A stretch of DNA of 64,000 bases from Flavobacterium sp. J27 (GTDB lineage Bacteria; Bacteroidota; Bacteroidia; Flavobacteriales; Flavobacteriaceae), in the NCBI RefSeq assembly GCF_004303025.1, contig NZ_PJQW01000001.1, forward strand, positions 217,070 to 281,069, given 5' to 3'. Each line of letters begins with the position of its first letter. Position 1 is the first letter of the stretch. The translations under genes and the position numbers were made by a program. Shown here piece by piece: positions 53,032 through 61,619 of this stretch. A model generated the notes under the pieces. The model was not told the DNA's origin and searched no databases. It worked only from the letters and a program-made list of their open reading frames with translations.

Positions 53032-54621
53032 GAATTTTTTTTCTAAAACATAGGTATGGTATCTTATTTGTAAGATGTAAACTCCTTTAGAAAGAATGGT
53101 GCTAGGTGAAAAACTTAGGGTGTCGCCTAGTACGGTGTGGGTGTTGGAATAAATAAGTTTTCCAGAGAGTGCATGTATACTAACTTTTACTTCTGTATTA
53201 ATAAACTTTTTAAACGCTACGTTAATTTGATTGTTACTGATTGGATTTGGGAAAAGAAGGATGAAATTGTTATCGATAGGCGGATTAAATGAACCATTTC
53301 TGAAAATAGGTAAGGTTTGAAAACTACTTCCTAAAACACTTGTCGATTGTTCATCAGTCATGCAAAGCCAATCTTTCATAATAGTTGCATAGAGTTGTTT
53401 AAAATCAAACTGCATAGGAACTTGTTGATTTACGGTAGCATTTTGTGGTAAATCGGGTGAAGAACCAATCATTCCAGAAACAGGATGTTCCGTTCCAATA
53501 ACATTTGCAACACCAGTATTTAATGAGCTTCCGAAAAAAAGAACTGGAGCGCTTGAACCATGATCGGTTCCTAAACTGTCATTACTTTTTATTCTACGAC
53601 CAAATTCGCTAAAAGTCATACCAGTAACTAAATGCGATTTGCCCATTTTTTTTAAATCAGTTTGAAATGCACCAATAGCTTTGGAAAGAATGGCTAAATT
53701 TTCAGGTTGTCTTCCTAGTTTTTTATCCGATTCCATGATTTGATTTTCATGAGTATCAAAACTTTTATGATGATTCACAATGTAAATAGGAGTTTGTAAA
53801 CCACCATTAATTAAACGCGCTACAATTTTAAGTTGAGCTGCTAATTTGTCGTCAGGATATTCAGTTGTTTGCTCTTGTGGTACATTATAAGCAGTTTGTA
53901 TGGTTTCCTTATAGGCATTACTTTGATCTTTCATTAAACGAAGGAAAGTAAGTTCTAAACCGTAATCAGTATTGGGAGCAGGATCTATGGTTTCATTAAT
54001 AACATTTAGTAATTGATTTGGATCTGGAGCGCTATAACCCATATTGATGTTTGGGCCTTGTAGAGAAAATGGTAATGTGGATCCTATTTGTATGGCTAGT
54101 GGATCTCTCATGTTGCTATTCGGATAAGCTTCAGGGAAATCAGGATAGATACTATCTAGAGCCCTACCAATCCATCCAGTATCTAATGTTTCATTACTTT
54201 GTGAAGCCGTAAACCAAATATCTGTAGCTCTGAAATGGCTATAACTAGGATTTGGATAGGAAACACCTTGTACAATCATTAATTCGCCTAAATTATATAA
54301 TTCTTGTAATTCGGTCATGGCTGGATGTAAGCCTGTTGTTATATTATTGTTTAATGGTAAAACTTCATTTTCATTGAGTAAAATGTTTGGTCTTGCATTG
54401 GATAATTCAGACCATTTGTCCCTTGGAAAAACCATATTTAAGCCGTCGTTACCACCACTCATTTGAATGATAACTAATATTTTTCCGCAATTTGAAGCAG
54501 CATTTGCTAATGTTTGCAGGTTAGTGCTTTCTAATTGTGAAGAAGCTAAAACAGGTATTTTATTAAATAATAGAGGAGCAGCAACTAATGCAGATGTTTG
54601 AATAAATTTTCTTCTTTTCAT
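53023..54621 (-). CDS. DUF1501 protein with Tat-like signal and T9SS sorting domain
   Basis: 532 residues. A twin-arginine-like signal (KRRKFIQTSALVAAPLLF) precedes a DUF1501 domain (about 45-440, QMSGGNDGLNMV, FSEFGRRIKSNDSLGTDHG), related to sulfatase/phosphatase-like folds. A C-terminal T9SS type A domain follows (about 455-532, LLFPNPISNNQ). The protein should thus leave the cell by the type IX system. It lies 11 nt after the DUF1800 gene, the two forming the widespread DUF1800-DUF1501 pair whose function is not established. Confidence 0.88.
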   Translation of the reverse strand: MKRRKFIQTSALVAAPLLFNKIPVLASSQLESTNLQTLANAASNCGKILVIIQMSGGNDGLNMVFPRDKWSELSNARPNILLNENEVLPLNNNITTGLHPAMTELQELYNLGELMIVQGVSYPNPSYSHFRATDIWFTASQSNETLDTGWIGRALDSIYPDFPEAYPNSNMRDPLAIQIGSTLPFSLQGPNINMGYSAPDPNQLLNVINETIDPAPNTDYGLELTFLRLMKDQSNAYKETIQTAYNVPQEQTTEYPDDKLAAQLKIVARLINGGLQTPIYIVNHHKSFDTHENQIMESDKKLGRQPENLAILSKAIGAFQTDLKKMGKSHLVTGMTFSEFGRRIKSNDSLGTDHGSSAPVLFFGSSLNTGVANVIGTEHPVSGMIGSSPDLPQNATVNQQVPMQFDFKQLYATIMKDWLCMTDEQSTSVLGSSFQTLPIFRNGSFNPPIDNNFILLFPNPISNNQINVAFKKFINTEVKVSIHALSGKLIYSNTHTVLGDTLSFSPSTILSKGVYILQIRYHTYVLEKKFLV

Positions 54622-54632
54622 GGTTTCCAGGA

Positions 54633-56468
54633 TTACATTAATTGAAATTCAGCTAATTGAATAATAGTTAGAAACAAACCGTTTAAACGAGTAGTTACGG
54701 CTAACTTATAGGTTTCATTAGTAGGGTCTTGAGTATAATTGTTCCAAGCTTGTGTCCAATAATAATCTGTTGCTTGACCAGTTAGTAAGTTTTGTATTTT
54801 GATATCGTTTTTTTGTTCGGTACTTAAATCTATTGGTAAAAGATATTTTACACATTCATCCACAAGAAGATTTGGGTCAATACAAGTAGCATTCGGAAAT
54901 TGTTGTACAAAAGCTAATGTATCTGCTTTTATTTTAATAGTTAAGCCATTATGAGTAAATGTAATACCATAAAAAATATACGAAAGATAAGCAAATCGTT
55001 TTTGAATCGTATTAGAATTAATCCAATACTCATGGAAGGATGGATTTTGATAAAAAGCTTGCCAGCCAGCTACATTTGGAATACTACCCATACTTTGTTC
55101 CATGTCGGCCAGTAAATCATCTAGTCTTTGCCAAATATAGTATTGTGCATTATAATTTGTGGGGTCACTTACATTAGTTTCAATGTTCATAGTTCTGATA
55201 AAACCAATGAATAAATCTAAAGGAGATTTTATATATACTCCTCTGTTTGCCATGTCATAAAAATGTTGGCTTTTAAAAAGTTTGTCTAAAACAGGTAAAA
55301 TTTCCCAATTATTTGCTACAAAATGTTGAGCCAAAGGTTCTATGACGTTTGTTTCAATATATGGGTCAATGTCATAATATACAAAAAAGCGATATAATCT
55401 TCTACAGATATATTGCGATACAACTTCAGATTTTGCAAAAATCATATCGATAAAATCATCTAGTTCTTGAACTCCACTATTAGAAATTAAAGTGTTGTCA
55501 AAGAAAGCTGAAAATTGTTTAGCACTATCATCATGTTTGTTTACAACAAATTCTGTTGTAGGAATGGAAGTGTTTAAATTTTGCACTCTCCAACCCGTTA
55601 ATACTTTAGCCGCTTCAATAACATCGGCTTGAGTGTATTGACTGTTAGGTCCTTTTCCAAGAGTAAATAATTCCATTATTTCTCTGGCAAAATTTTCATC
55701 TGGTGCGGTATTGGTATTCGCCTGATTATTTAAATAATACATCATGGCTGGTTGTGTAGCAATACTTCGTATTAAGGTTTTAAAATTTCCTCCCGATAAA
55801 TCTCTTAAATTTTTAATGTATAGATAACAAACTCTTGCTGTATTTCCAGAAATATACTGATTTGAACTGGCTTTAATAAAATCAAAATCAACAGGTATAA
55901 AGTGATACCAAAAGAGTACCATCTTTTCTCTAATTGAAATGTCTTGACTGATAGCTAGATTAGTCATCCATGAAGTGAGGCTAGTCATTCTTTTTCTATC
56001 AGTAGTATTGCCTGTTCCGTTTGTTATGAAAGCATCTGTAGTCCAATCTTCACCATAAGGCAAACTGTTTTCGTCTGGTTCGTCTAATTCATAATTGTTT
56101 ATGGGAGGTAAAGGAACAGTTGCATCAATGTTTAAAATTAAATCGACCGCTTCCATCATGGATAGATTGCTAATAGTATCTAAATCAGATTTTTTAAAAC
56201 CAAAACCAGTTCGTTTTAATAAATGTATGGCTTGTCTGTCTGTCCAGGCGCCAGTGTAAGGGTTTAACCCAGAGGTAACTGGGTTTACTCTGTCTAATTC
56301 AGAAAGGGTGTTTTGATTAGAGATATTTGTAGAAGCAAGTGTTCGTCTTCCGTTAAAAATCTTCCTTGAATATTTCTGAAATAAAGGGTCGGTTTGATAG
56401 TTTTCTAGGATTTCTTTTGAAAATAATTTCCTTAATAGCGCTCTTCGAGTAAGTATCTTATTCCTCAT
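54633..56468 (-). CDS. DUF1800 family protein
   Basis: 611 residues from the ATG at 56468; an in-frame GTG lies 9 nt further upstream. The family is recognised from HLLKRTGFGFKKSDLD, FARETM-like NFAREIMELFTLGKG, and YTQADVIEAAKVLTGWR. A signal peptide is not obvious, although partner DUF1501 proteins are exported; the N-terminus is basic (KILTRRALLRKLF). It is the first gene of a two-gene operon with the DUF1501 gene. No catalytic residues can be assigned. Confidence 0.88.
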   Translation of the reverse strand: MRNKILTRRALLRKLFSKEILENYQTDPLFQKYSRKIFNGRRTLASTNISNQNTLSELDRVNPVTSGLNPYTGAWTDRQAIHLLKRTGFGFKKSDLDTISNLSMMEAVDLILNIDATVPLPPINNYELDEPDENSLPYGEDWTTDAFITNGTGNTTDRKRMTSLTSWMTNLAISQDISIREKMVLFWYHFIPVDFDFIKASSNQYISGNTARVCYLYIKNLRDLSGGNFKTLIRSIATQPAMMYYLNNQANTNTAPDENFAREIMELFTLGKGPNSQYTQADVIEAAKVLTGWRVQNLNTSIPTTEFVVNKHDDSAKQFSAFFDNTLISNSGVQELDDFIDMIFAKSEVVSQYICRRLYRFFVYYDIDPYIETNVIEPLAQHFVANNWEILPVLDKLFKSQHFYDMANRGVYIKSPLDLFIGFIRTMNIETNVSDPTNYNAQYYIWQRLDDLLADMEQSMGSIPNVAGWQAFYQNPSFHEYWINSNTIQKRFAYLSYIFYGITFTHNGLTIKIKADTLAFVQQFPNATCIDPNLLVDECVKYLLPIDLSTEQKNDIKIQNLLTGQATDYYWTQAWNNYTQDPTNETYKLAVTTRLNGLFLTIIQLAEFQLM

Positions 56469-56535
56469 AAGCTCCACAGTTATTAGAAGGTTAGTTTCTT
56501 ACAAAAGAAAGTATTCTTTTGGTAATAACACCCCC

Positions 56536-56543
56536 CAAAAGTA
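56536..56543 (-). promoter_or_regulatory. -7 element TACTTTTG flanked by CCCC and GGGG
   Basis: Exact TAnnTTTG match on the minus strand, framed as ACCCC-TACTTTTG-GGGGGT. The C-run and G-run could form an operator. It faces the DUF1800 gene, giving a leader of about 60 nt. Confidence 0.45.
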
Positions 56544-56604
56544 GGGGTTGCAGCTATTTTGGTAAATAAGATTTTGCGTTTAAAAAAGAGTAATTAGTAA
56601 GAAA

Positions 56605-57168
56605 TTAAAAATTGAACAAACACAATCCAATATTAATACTGTATACTTTGTCTAAAGCATTTTCAACAAAATAACCATGGAAGTTACCTTCAATGCATAT
56701 ACAAATACCTTCGCCAGTTTCTATACCAATACTGACTTTCTGATAAATACCTTGTAGATTACCTCTACCAATTGCAAAAGATTTTCCAATACTATATTGA
56801 GCTGTAATTCTAGTTTCTTCATCTATTCTTGGACTGATTCTAAAGTTTGTAAATACTGGTGCAGTTACTAATTTATAACTGCCATAAAAATCTAATCCTG
56901 AATTAGCACTTACACCAATCCATTTATTATAATGAATTCCATAACCAAATTTAGCACCTAATCCATCAGGAACAAACCAGTTGTTATTTTGAGAACCGTC
57001 TGAATAATAATTTCCTCTGTTTTTATTTCCTTTGAAAGGAACTACAATGTCAAATTGTGTGTAAGTAATTTTTTGAGTTGGAGCTTGATTTTCATTAATA
57101 ATAGTTTCTACTTGGCCAAAGCTAAATTGGTATACAAAACCAATAAAAAATAAGATTTTAATTTTCAT
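56605..57168 (-). CDS. Hypothetical secreted or outer-membrane beta protein
   Basis: 187 residues with a signal peptide (about 1-18, QFSFGQ). Amphipathic strands rich in Gly and aromatics follow (FGYGIHYNKWIGVSANSGLD, KVSIGIETGEGICICIEGNF), ending SINIGLCLFNF, consistent with a small outer-membrane barrel. No known domain. Its start lies 11 nt inside the end of truB, so it is the last gene of the uppP-truB unit and translationally coupled to it. Confidence 0.7.
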   Translation of the reverse strand: MKIKILFFIGFVYQFSFGQVETIINENQAPTQKITYTQFDIVVPFKGNKNRGNYYSDGSQNNNWFVPDGLGAKFGYGIHYNKWIGVSANSGLDFYGSYKLVTAPVFTNFRISPRIDEETRITAQYSIGKSFAIGRGNLQGIYQKVSIGIETGEGICICIEGNFHGYFVENALDKVYSINIGLCLFNF

Positions 57169-57853
57169 GAACTATTTTTTCAAAATCAATAGGATCGACC
57201 GCATCGATTACATTATAGCTTCCAATTCTTGTTCTTCGCAAGGCAGTTAAATGACCTCCAGATTGAAGTGCTTTTCCAAAATCATAAGCTATAGAGCGAA
57301 TATAAGTGCCTTTACTGCATTTAATTCTAAAATCTATTTCTGGTAAGTTAATTCGAGTAATTTCAAATTCATAAATAGTAGTTTTTCGGGCTTTTATTTC
57401 TACCTCTTCACCAGCTCTGGCATGTTCATATAATCGTTTTCCATCTTTTTTAATAGCTGAAAACACAGGAGGTTTTTGATCTATTTCTCCAAGAAATAGT
57501 TGTATTGTTTCTTCAATTAATACTTCTGTAATATGTTCTATAGGGAAAGTAGCGTCTATTTCAGTTTCTAAATCATAAGAAGGTGTTGTGGCTCCTAGAG
57601 TGATAGTGCCAGTATATTCTTTTTCTTGGGCTTGAATTTCGGTTATTTTTTTGGTAAACTTACCAGTGCAAATAATTAAAAGACCTGTAGCTAAAGGATC
57701 TAATGTACCTGCATGACCTATTTTGAATTTTTTAGGTAAATCGTATTGCTTTTTTAAAATATATTTTAATTTGTTAACAGCTTGAAAAGAGGACCAAGTT
57801 AGTGGTTTGTCAATTAATAAAACTTGACCATTCAAGAAATCTTCGGCAGTCAT
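57158..57853 (-). CDS. truB: tRNA pseudouridine(55) synthase
   Basis: 231 residues. The catalytic aspartate D52 lies in GHAGTLDPLATGLL, and other TruB motifs are KPLTWSSFQAVNKLK and CSKGTYIRSIAYDFG. It makes pseudouridine at position 55 in the T-loop of tRNAs. The length is that of the short TruB form without a C-terminal PUA domain. Start and uppP stop share one base (TAATG), so the genes are coupled. Confidence 0.95.
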   Translation of the reverse strand: MTAEDFLNGQVLLIDKPLTWSSFQAVNKLKYILKKQYDLPKKFKIGHAGTLDPLATGLLIICTGKFTKKITEIQAQEKEYTGTITLGATTPSYDLETEIDATFPIEHITEVLIEETIQLFLGEIDQKPPVFSAIKKDGKRLYEHARAGEEVEIKARKTTIYEFEITRINLPEIDFRIKCSKGTYIRSIAYDFGKALQSGGHLTALRRTRIGSYNVIDAVDPIDFEKIVHEN

Positions 57854-58638
57854 TATATAATAGTTAATTCTTTAATAAAAAAATGAATAATTAATATCGC
57901 AGCTCCAGCTATAATACGATAGTAGCCAAATAATTTAAAGCCGTGTTTCGTAAGGTAACCAATAAAAGCTTTTATCGCAATTAAAGCAACAATAAAACCA
58001 ACTACATTTCCGATAATTAGTAATTGTGTTTGGTCTTGCGTTAATTCAAAACCAGCTTTGTAATAATCGTATAACTTTTTTACAGTAGCTCCTAGCATAG
58101 TAGGTATTGCTAAAAAAAATGAAAATTCAGCAGCAGCAGTTCGGGATAATTTTTGACTCATTCCACCCACAATACTGGCTCCACTTCTCGAAACACCTGG
58201 AATCATAGCCAAACATTGGAAAAAACCTATTTTTAGAGCGGTCAAATATGATATTTCAGTATTTTCAGAATTACCAAACCAATCATCTACTTTTAAAAGT
58301 ATTATACCTCCAATAATCAATGAAATGGCAACCACAATAGGATTTTCTAATAAACTGTCTATAATGTCATTTAATAATAAGCCAAAAATAACGGCTGGTA
58401 TAAAAGCTACAAAGAGCTTGAAATAGAAATCTAAACTTTGAAAAAAACGTTTAAAATAGAGCACAACAACCGAAAGAATGGTACCCAACTGAATAACAAT
58501 AGTGAAAAGTTTGGTAAAATCGTCACTGGCGATACCAAAAAAAGAGGATGCAATTATCATGTGACCTGTAGAAGAAACAGGAAGAAATTCTGTGATTCCT
58601 TCTATAATTGCGAGTATAATAGCTTGTAGTGTATTCAT
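57853..58638 (-). CDS. uppP: Undecaprenyl-diphosphate phosphatase
   Basis: 261 residues, multi-spanning membrane enzyme. Motifs are [15 protein letters not shown] (about 14-28) and [14 protein letters not shown] (about 145-158), which carry the catalytic Glu, His and Arg residues. It converts undecaprenyl diphosphate to the monophosphate to recycle the carrier of peptidoglycan synthesis, and confers bacitracin tolerance when abundant. First gene of a uppP-truB-hypothetical operon with a -7 element directly before its ATG. Confidence 0.95.
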   Translation of the reverse strand: MNTLQAIILAIIEGITEFLPVSSTGHMIIASSFFGIASDDFTKLFTIVIQLGTILSVVVLYFKRFFQSLDFYFKLFVAFIPAVIFGLLLNDIIDSLLENPIVVAISLIIGGIILLKVDDWFGNSENTEISYLTALKIGFFQCLAMIPGVSRSGASIVGGMSQKLSRTAAAEFSFFLAIPTMLGATVKKLYDYYKAGFELTQDQTQLLIIGNVVGFIVALIAIKAFIGYLTKHGFKLFGYYRIIAGAAILIIHFFIKELTII

Positions 58639-58645
58639 AATTTTA

Positions 58646-58653
58646 CAAAAATA
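58646..58653 (-). promoter_or_regulatory. -7 element TATTTTTG of uppP
   Basis: Exact TAnnTTTG match ending 7 nt before the ATG at 58638 on the minus strand, so transcription would start on or next to the start codon. Confidence 0.55.
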
Positions 58654-58735
58654 TGTTTTTTTATAATAGTTTTAGTTGTTTTTTTGTAGTTTAGAAAATT
58701 TGATTTAGCACTTTATATTTTTAGAATTAGTCAGC

Positions 58736-60601
58736 ATGAAAAGATATATTACTATTTTTTTATTGATTTTTTTTCAATCTTTACTAGCTCAGTATTCTGG
58801 TTCCAAGGAATTTGAGGTGGTGAAAGAGAAAGTAGCTGAACGTTATGTAACCAATCCTCAAAAAGTTAAAGAAGAAGCTTATCAGTTTTATAGTTCAGCT
58901 AAAACGAATGAAGATAAAGTAATTTCGTATCGCTATCTTGGTTATATATATGATCTTTCTGGTAATGTGGATTCGGCTCGATTTTTTTTTCAAAAGCAAT
59001 TGGCTTTTTCAAAGCAATATTTTTTCTCTAAGAAACAATATTACCAAGCTGTAATAGATTATGCTAATTGGGGAACAGACTATGTAGATAGTAACGTATT
59101 GATTCAGGAATTAACCCAGGCCTTATTAAAAATAAACGAATTAGAATTTCCACAGCAAAAAGGATTAATGTACATGCTAATGGGAGATTTACTTTTGAGA
59201 GAAAAACAATTAGAAAAGTCAAACGAATATTTTGATAAATCCTTTGCTTTAATCCAAGGTAAATTTGCAGAACAAAATTATTATCTTAGAAAAAGTGAAA
59301 TTGCCTTTGAAAAGGGAGAGTATTTAAATGCAAAAGAAAATTTGCTAACTGGTTTTGCTCTTTTTGAAGATAAAGATGTATATGGTTATCCATTATATCT
59401 AAACAAATTAGGCTACTTATACTTATTATTGGGGGATATAGAAAATTCAAATCAATGTTTGTATGAATCATTGCATTATCAAAGAAAGAATGGATATTCT
59501 AATTTATTGTCAAGCACCTATCTTAATTTGTCTCATTTAGCCAAAGTAGAGAAAAATGAAAGACTGGTTAAGTTTAATTTAGACAAAGCGTTAGAATCTA
59601 ATCAAGGAAATATTCAGGTTTTAAAAGATGTTTATTTAGCGTATAAGGATTATTATTCAAGTCAAGGCGATTTTATTAATGAGCATGAAAGTTTAACTCA
59701 ATTTGATAAAATTACGGATAGTATTTTTAATGTTGAAAAAGCAAAATTAGGAATTGATTTAGAATCTAGGTTTCAACTAAGAGAGAACAAAAAAGAACTA
59801 GCTTTAAAAGAAAAAATTATACAAAAGGAACAAAATATAAAATCATTACTAGTCATTGGTTTTGGTATATTACTACTCATGTTAATTGCTTTAATCGGAG
59901 TGTATTTTAATAAAATAAAAACACAAAAAAAACTAAGTACTAACCAACAGTTATTACACGAAGAACAATTGAAATCAATGCTAGAGCATCAACGGACTGA
60001 AATAATCAAGGAAAAAATTAAGGCAAAACTAGAAGAACGTTCTAAACTGTCTTTAGAATTGCATGATGGAATAGCAAATGAAATTGGAGCATTAAAAGTT
60101 TCATTAACGAATGATGCACTGGAAGCAGCTAATATTAATTCGATAGTTGATAAAATAGATAAATTATATAACGAAGTTAGAGATTGGTCCCATGATTTAA
60201 ATTCGGATAAAATATTAGATATCGAATTTTCGCAGCTAATCAATAGTTTGTGTTTAATTGCAGAGAAAAAAGGAATAAAAATAACCAAGAATATTTTAAT
60301 AGACGAAAAAATTAATACCTTAGACGATTCTATTTTGTTGAATATCTATAGAATTTTGCAAGAAGCAATTAATAATGTTTTAAAACATGCCAAAGCTACT
60401 GCAATTCAATTAGATATTTTTCAATCTGAAACCGAATTATTTCTCATCATCAAAGATAATGGTGTTGGTTTTTCAAAAAACAGTTCAAAATCGGGTATTG
60501 GTTTAAAAAATATTGAAAAAAGAATTGAAATGCTTAAAGGGAAAATCTATATTATGTCTTCTGATGAAGGAACCATTTTAGATTTAAAATTACCTTTATA
60601 A
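58736..60601 (+). CDS. TPR-containing sensor histidine kinase (HisKA_3 / NarL type)
   Basis: 621 residues. A signal peptide (about 1-18) precedes a periplasmic TPR-like helical region (about 40-330), a charged helix, one membrane segment (about 368-392), a coiled coil (about 395-440) and a HisKA_3 kinase core with H443 in SLELHDGIANEIG. The ATPase domain has QEAINNVLKHAKAT and DNGVGF, then KSGIGLKNIEKRI. The TPR sensor design is common in Bacteroidetes kinases of this type. It overlaps the LuxR-type regulator by one base (TAATG). The signal is unknown. Confidence 0.92.
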   Translation: MKRYITIFLLIFFQSLLAQYSGSKEFEVVKEKVAERYVTNPQKVKEEAYQFYSSAKTNEDKVISYRYLGYIYDLSGNVDSARFFFQKQLAFSKQYFFSKKQYYQAVIDYANWGTDYVDSNVLIQELTQALLKINELEFPQQKGLMYMLMGDLLLREKQLEKSNEYFDKSFALIQGKFAEQNYYLRKSEIAFEKGEYLNAKENLLTGFALFEDKDVYGYPLYLNKLGYLYLLLGDIENSNQCLYESLHYQRKNGYSNLLSSTYLNLSHLAKVEKNERLVKFNLDKALESNQGNIQVLKDVYLAYKDYYSSQGDFINEHESLTQFDKITDSIFNVEKAKLGIDLESRFQLRENKKELALKEKIIQKEQNIKSLLVIGFGILLLMLIALIGVYFNKIKTQKKLSTNQQLLHEEQLKSMLEHQRTEIIKEKIKAKLEERSKLSLELHDGIANEIGALKVSLTNDALEAANINSIVDKIDKLYNEVRDWSHDLNSDKILDIEFSQLINSLCLIAEKKGIKITKNILIDEKINTLDDSILLNIYRILQEAINNVLKHAKATAIQLDIFQSETELFLIIKDNGVGFSKNSSKSGIGLKNIEKRIEMLKGKIYIMSSDEGTILDLKLPL

Positions 60602-61218
60602 TGTCACATAAAATACTTGTCGTAGACGATCATAAAGTTTTTGCAGAAAGCATTGCTTCTGTACTACGAAATAAATATGAAGTAGTTGAGGTGTCTTCCG
60701 TAGAAAAGGCAATACAAATTGTTACTACTTTTTCTCCCGATTTAATTGTTACCGATTTGCAATTGCCAGATCAAGATGGTTTTTACTTAATAAAATCGGT
60801 TAAAAGTAAAGGACTCGATATAAAAATATTAGTATTAAGTAGTTTAACTAATCAATCCACCATTCACAAACTAATTCAGCTTGGTATCAATGGATTTCTT
60901 AATAAAAATGTATCTAGTATTGATTTGTTAAATGCAATTCAAAAGATTTTACAAGGAGAATCTTTCTTTCAGGCAGACATTTATAACGATTACATCAAGA
61001 ATTTTAAATTAAAAACAGACAAATCTAATGAAATTACTCCACGAGAGATAGATGTTTTAAAATTAATCATTGAAGAAAAAACCACCAGCGAAATTGCTGA
61101 AATATTAAATATATCTAACTATACCGTAGAGGGTTATAGAAAAAATTTATTAAATAAAACAGGTGCTACAAATGTTGTAGGTTTAATTAAATATGCTATG
61201 AAAATCAATTTAATTTGA
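60601..61218 (+). CDS. NarL/LuxR-family response regulator
   Basis: 205 residues. Receiver domain (ILVVDDHKVFAES, phospho-acceptor D52 in IVTDLQLPDQDG) and a C-terminal LuxR-type helix-turn-helix (about 140-205, TPREIDVLKLIIEEKT and NISNYTVEGYRKNL). It is translationally coupled to the kinase before it. Directly downstream lie two tandem copies of an RNA-gene-like unit, each preceded by a CCCC/GGGG palindrome. These are the obvious candidate targets of this regulator (inference). Confidence 0.93.
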   Translation: MSHKILVVDDHKVFAESIASVLRNKYEVVEVSSVEKAIQIVTTFSPDLIVTDLQLPDQDGFYLIKSVKSKGLDIKILVLSSLTNQSTIHKLIQLGINGFLNKNVSSIDLLNAIQKILQGESFFQADIYNDYIKNFKLKTDKSNEITPREIDVLKLIIEEKTTSEIAEILNISNYTVEGYRKNLLNKTGATNVVGLIKYAMKINLI

Positions 61219-61230
61219 AAAAAAAGTAAT

Positions 61231-61252
61231 AAACCCCTTTTTTCAGGGGTTT
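61231..61252. promoter_or_regulatory. Palindrome AAACCCCT-N6-AGGGGTTT upstream of copy 1
   Basis: 8-bp perfect arms around TTTTTC, ending 20 nt before the -7-like element TTTCTTTG (61272-61279), so it occupies the -33 position as an activator site would. It is repeated before copy 2. Confidence 0.6.
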
Positions 61253-61284
61253 GCAGTTTCTAGTAATGTAGTTTCTTTGTAACA

Positions 61285-61397
61285 CAAACAAGTAAACAAA
61301 CAAAAAATAAACAAACAACAATTGGGCAACTGTAAATTAAATTAAGTAACAATCCCCTTAAAACGCCTACGCTGATTTAAGGGGATTTTCTTTTTTA
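61285..61397 (+). ncRNA. Candidate small RNA, copy 1 (about 110 nt)
   Basis: Start inferred 6 nt after TTTCTTTG; end at the T-run of the terminator. It contains an A/C-rich 5' part, the core CAATTGGGCAACTG followed by TAAATTAAATTAAGT (61319-61346), and a 12-bp hairpin. No protein frame of note. The core is identical in copy 2 while the flanks have changed, which suggests selection on the core. Confidence 0.55.
61351..61393 (+). terminator. Terminator of small RNA copy 1
   Basis: Perfect 12-bp stem AATCCCCTTAAA / TTTAAGGGGATT (61351-61362 and 61376-61387), 13-nt loop, then TTCTTTTTT. Three pairs differ from copy 2 with both sides changed. Confidence 0.85.
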
Positions 61398-61436
61398 CTC
61401 GTTTGTAAATTTTGTTAAATTTTGAAAAAAAACAAC

Positions 61437-61457
61437 AAACCCCTTTTTTCAGGGGTA
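61437..61457. promoter_or_regulatory. Palindrome CCCCTTTTTTCAGGGGT upstream of copy 2
   Basis: Same 17-bp sequence as before copy 1 (CCCC/GGGG arms), ending 22 nt before TTTCTTTG (61478-61485). Conserved although the surrounding bases differ. Confidence 0.6.
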
Positions 61458-61490
61458 TGCAACTTCAAGTAATATGCTTTCTTTGTAATG

Positions 61491-61605
61491 ACAAATAAAT
61501 AAACAAACAAGAAAGAACAAACAAAAAACAATTGGGCAACTGTAAATTAAATTAAGTTAAGTAGCACCCTTAAACGCCTATGCTGATTTAAGGGTGCTTT
61601 CTTTT
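61491..61605 (+). ncRNA. Candidate small RNA, copy 2 (about 115 nt)
   Basis: Same layout as copy 1: A/C-rich 5' part, core CAATTGGGCAACTG with TAAATTAAATTAAGT (61529-61557), terminator hairpin. The 5' part differs in sequence from copy 1 but keeps its AAACAAACAA character. Confidence 0.55.
61563..61605 (+). terminator. Terminator of small RNA copy 2
   Basis: Perfect 12-bp stem AGCACCCTTAAA / TTTAAGGGTGCT (61563-61574 and 61587-61598), 12-nt loop, then TTCTTTT. Confidence 0.85.
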
Positions 61606-61619
61606 AGAGTAGTTTTTAA

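Larger units (their letters stand above)
61213..61605. repeat. Tandem duplication of an RNA-gene-like unit, two copies of about 190 bp
   Basis: Copy 1 (about 61213-61397) and copy 2 (about 61418-61605) share, in order: a TTTGAAAAAAAA lead, the CCCCTTTTTTCAGGGGT palindrome, TGCA and TTC-AGTAAT blocks, TTTCTTTGTAA, an AAACAAACAA-rich stretch, an identical core around CAATTGGGCAACTG, and a terminator hairpin. The 402-nt stretch between the LuxR-type regulator and the DUF3098 gene holds no protein gene; this repeat fills it. Confidence 0.85.
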
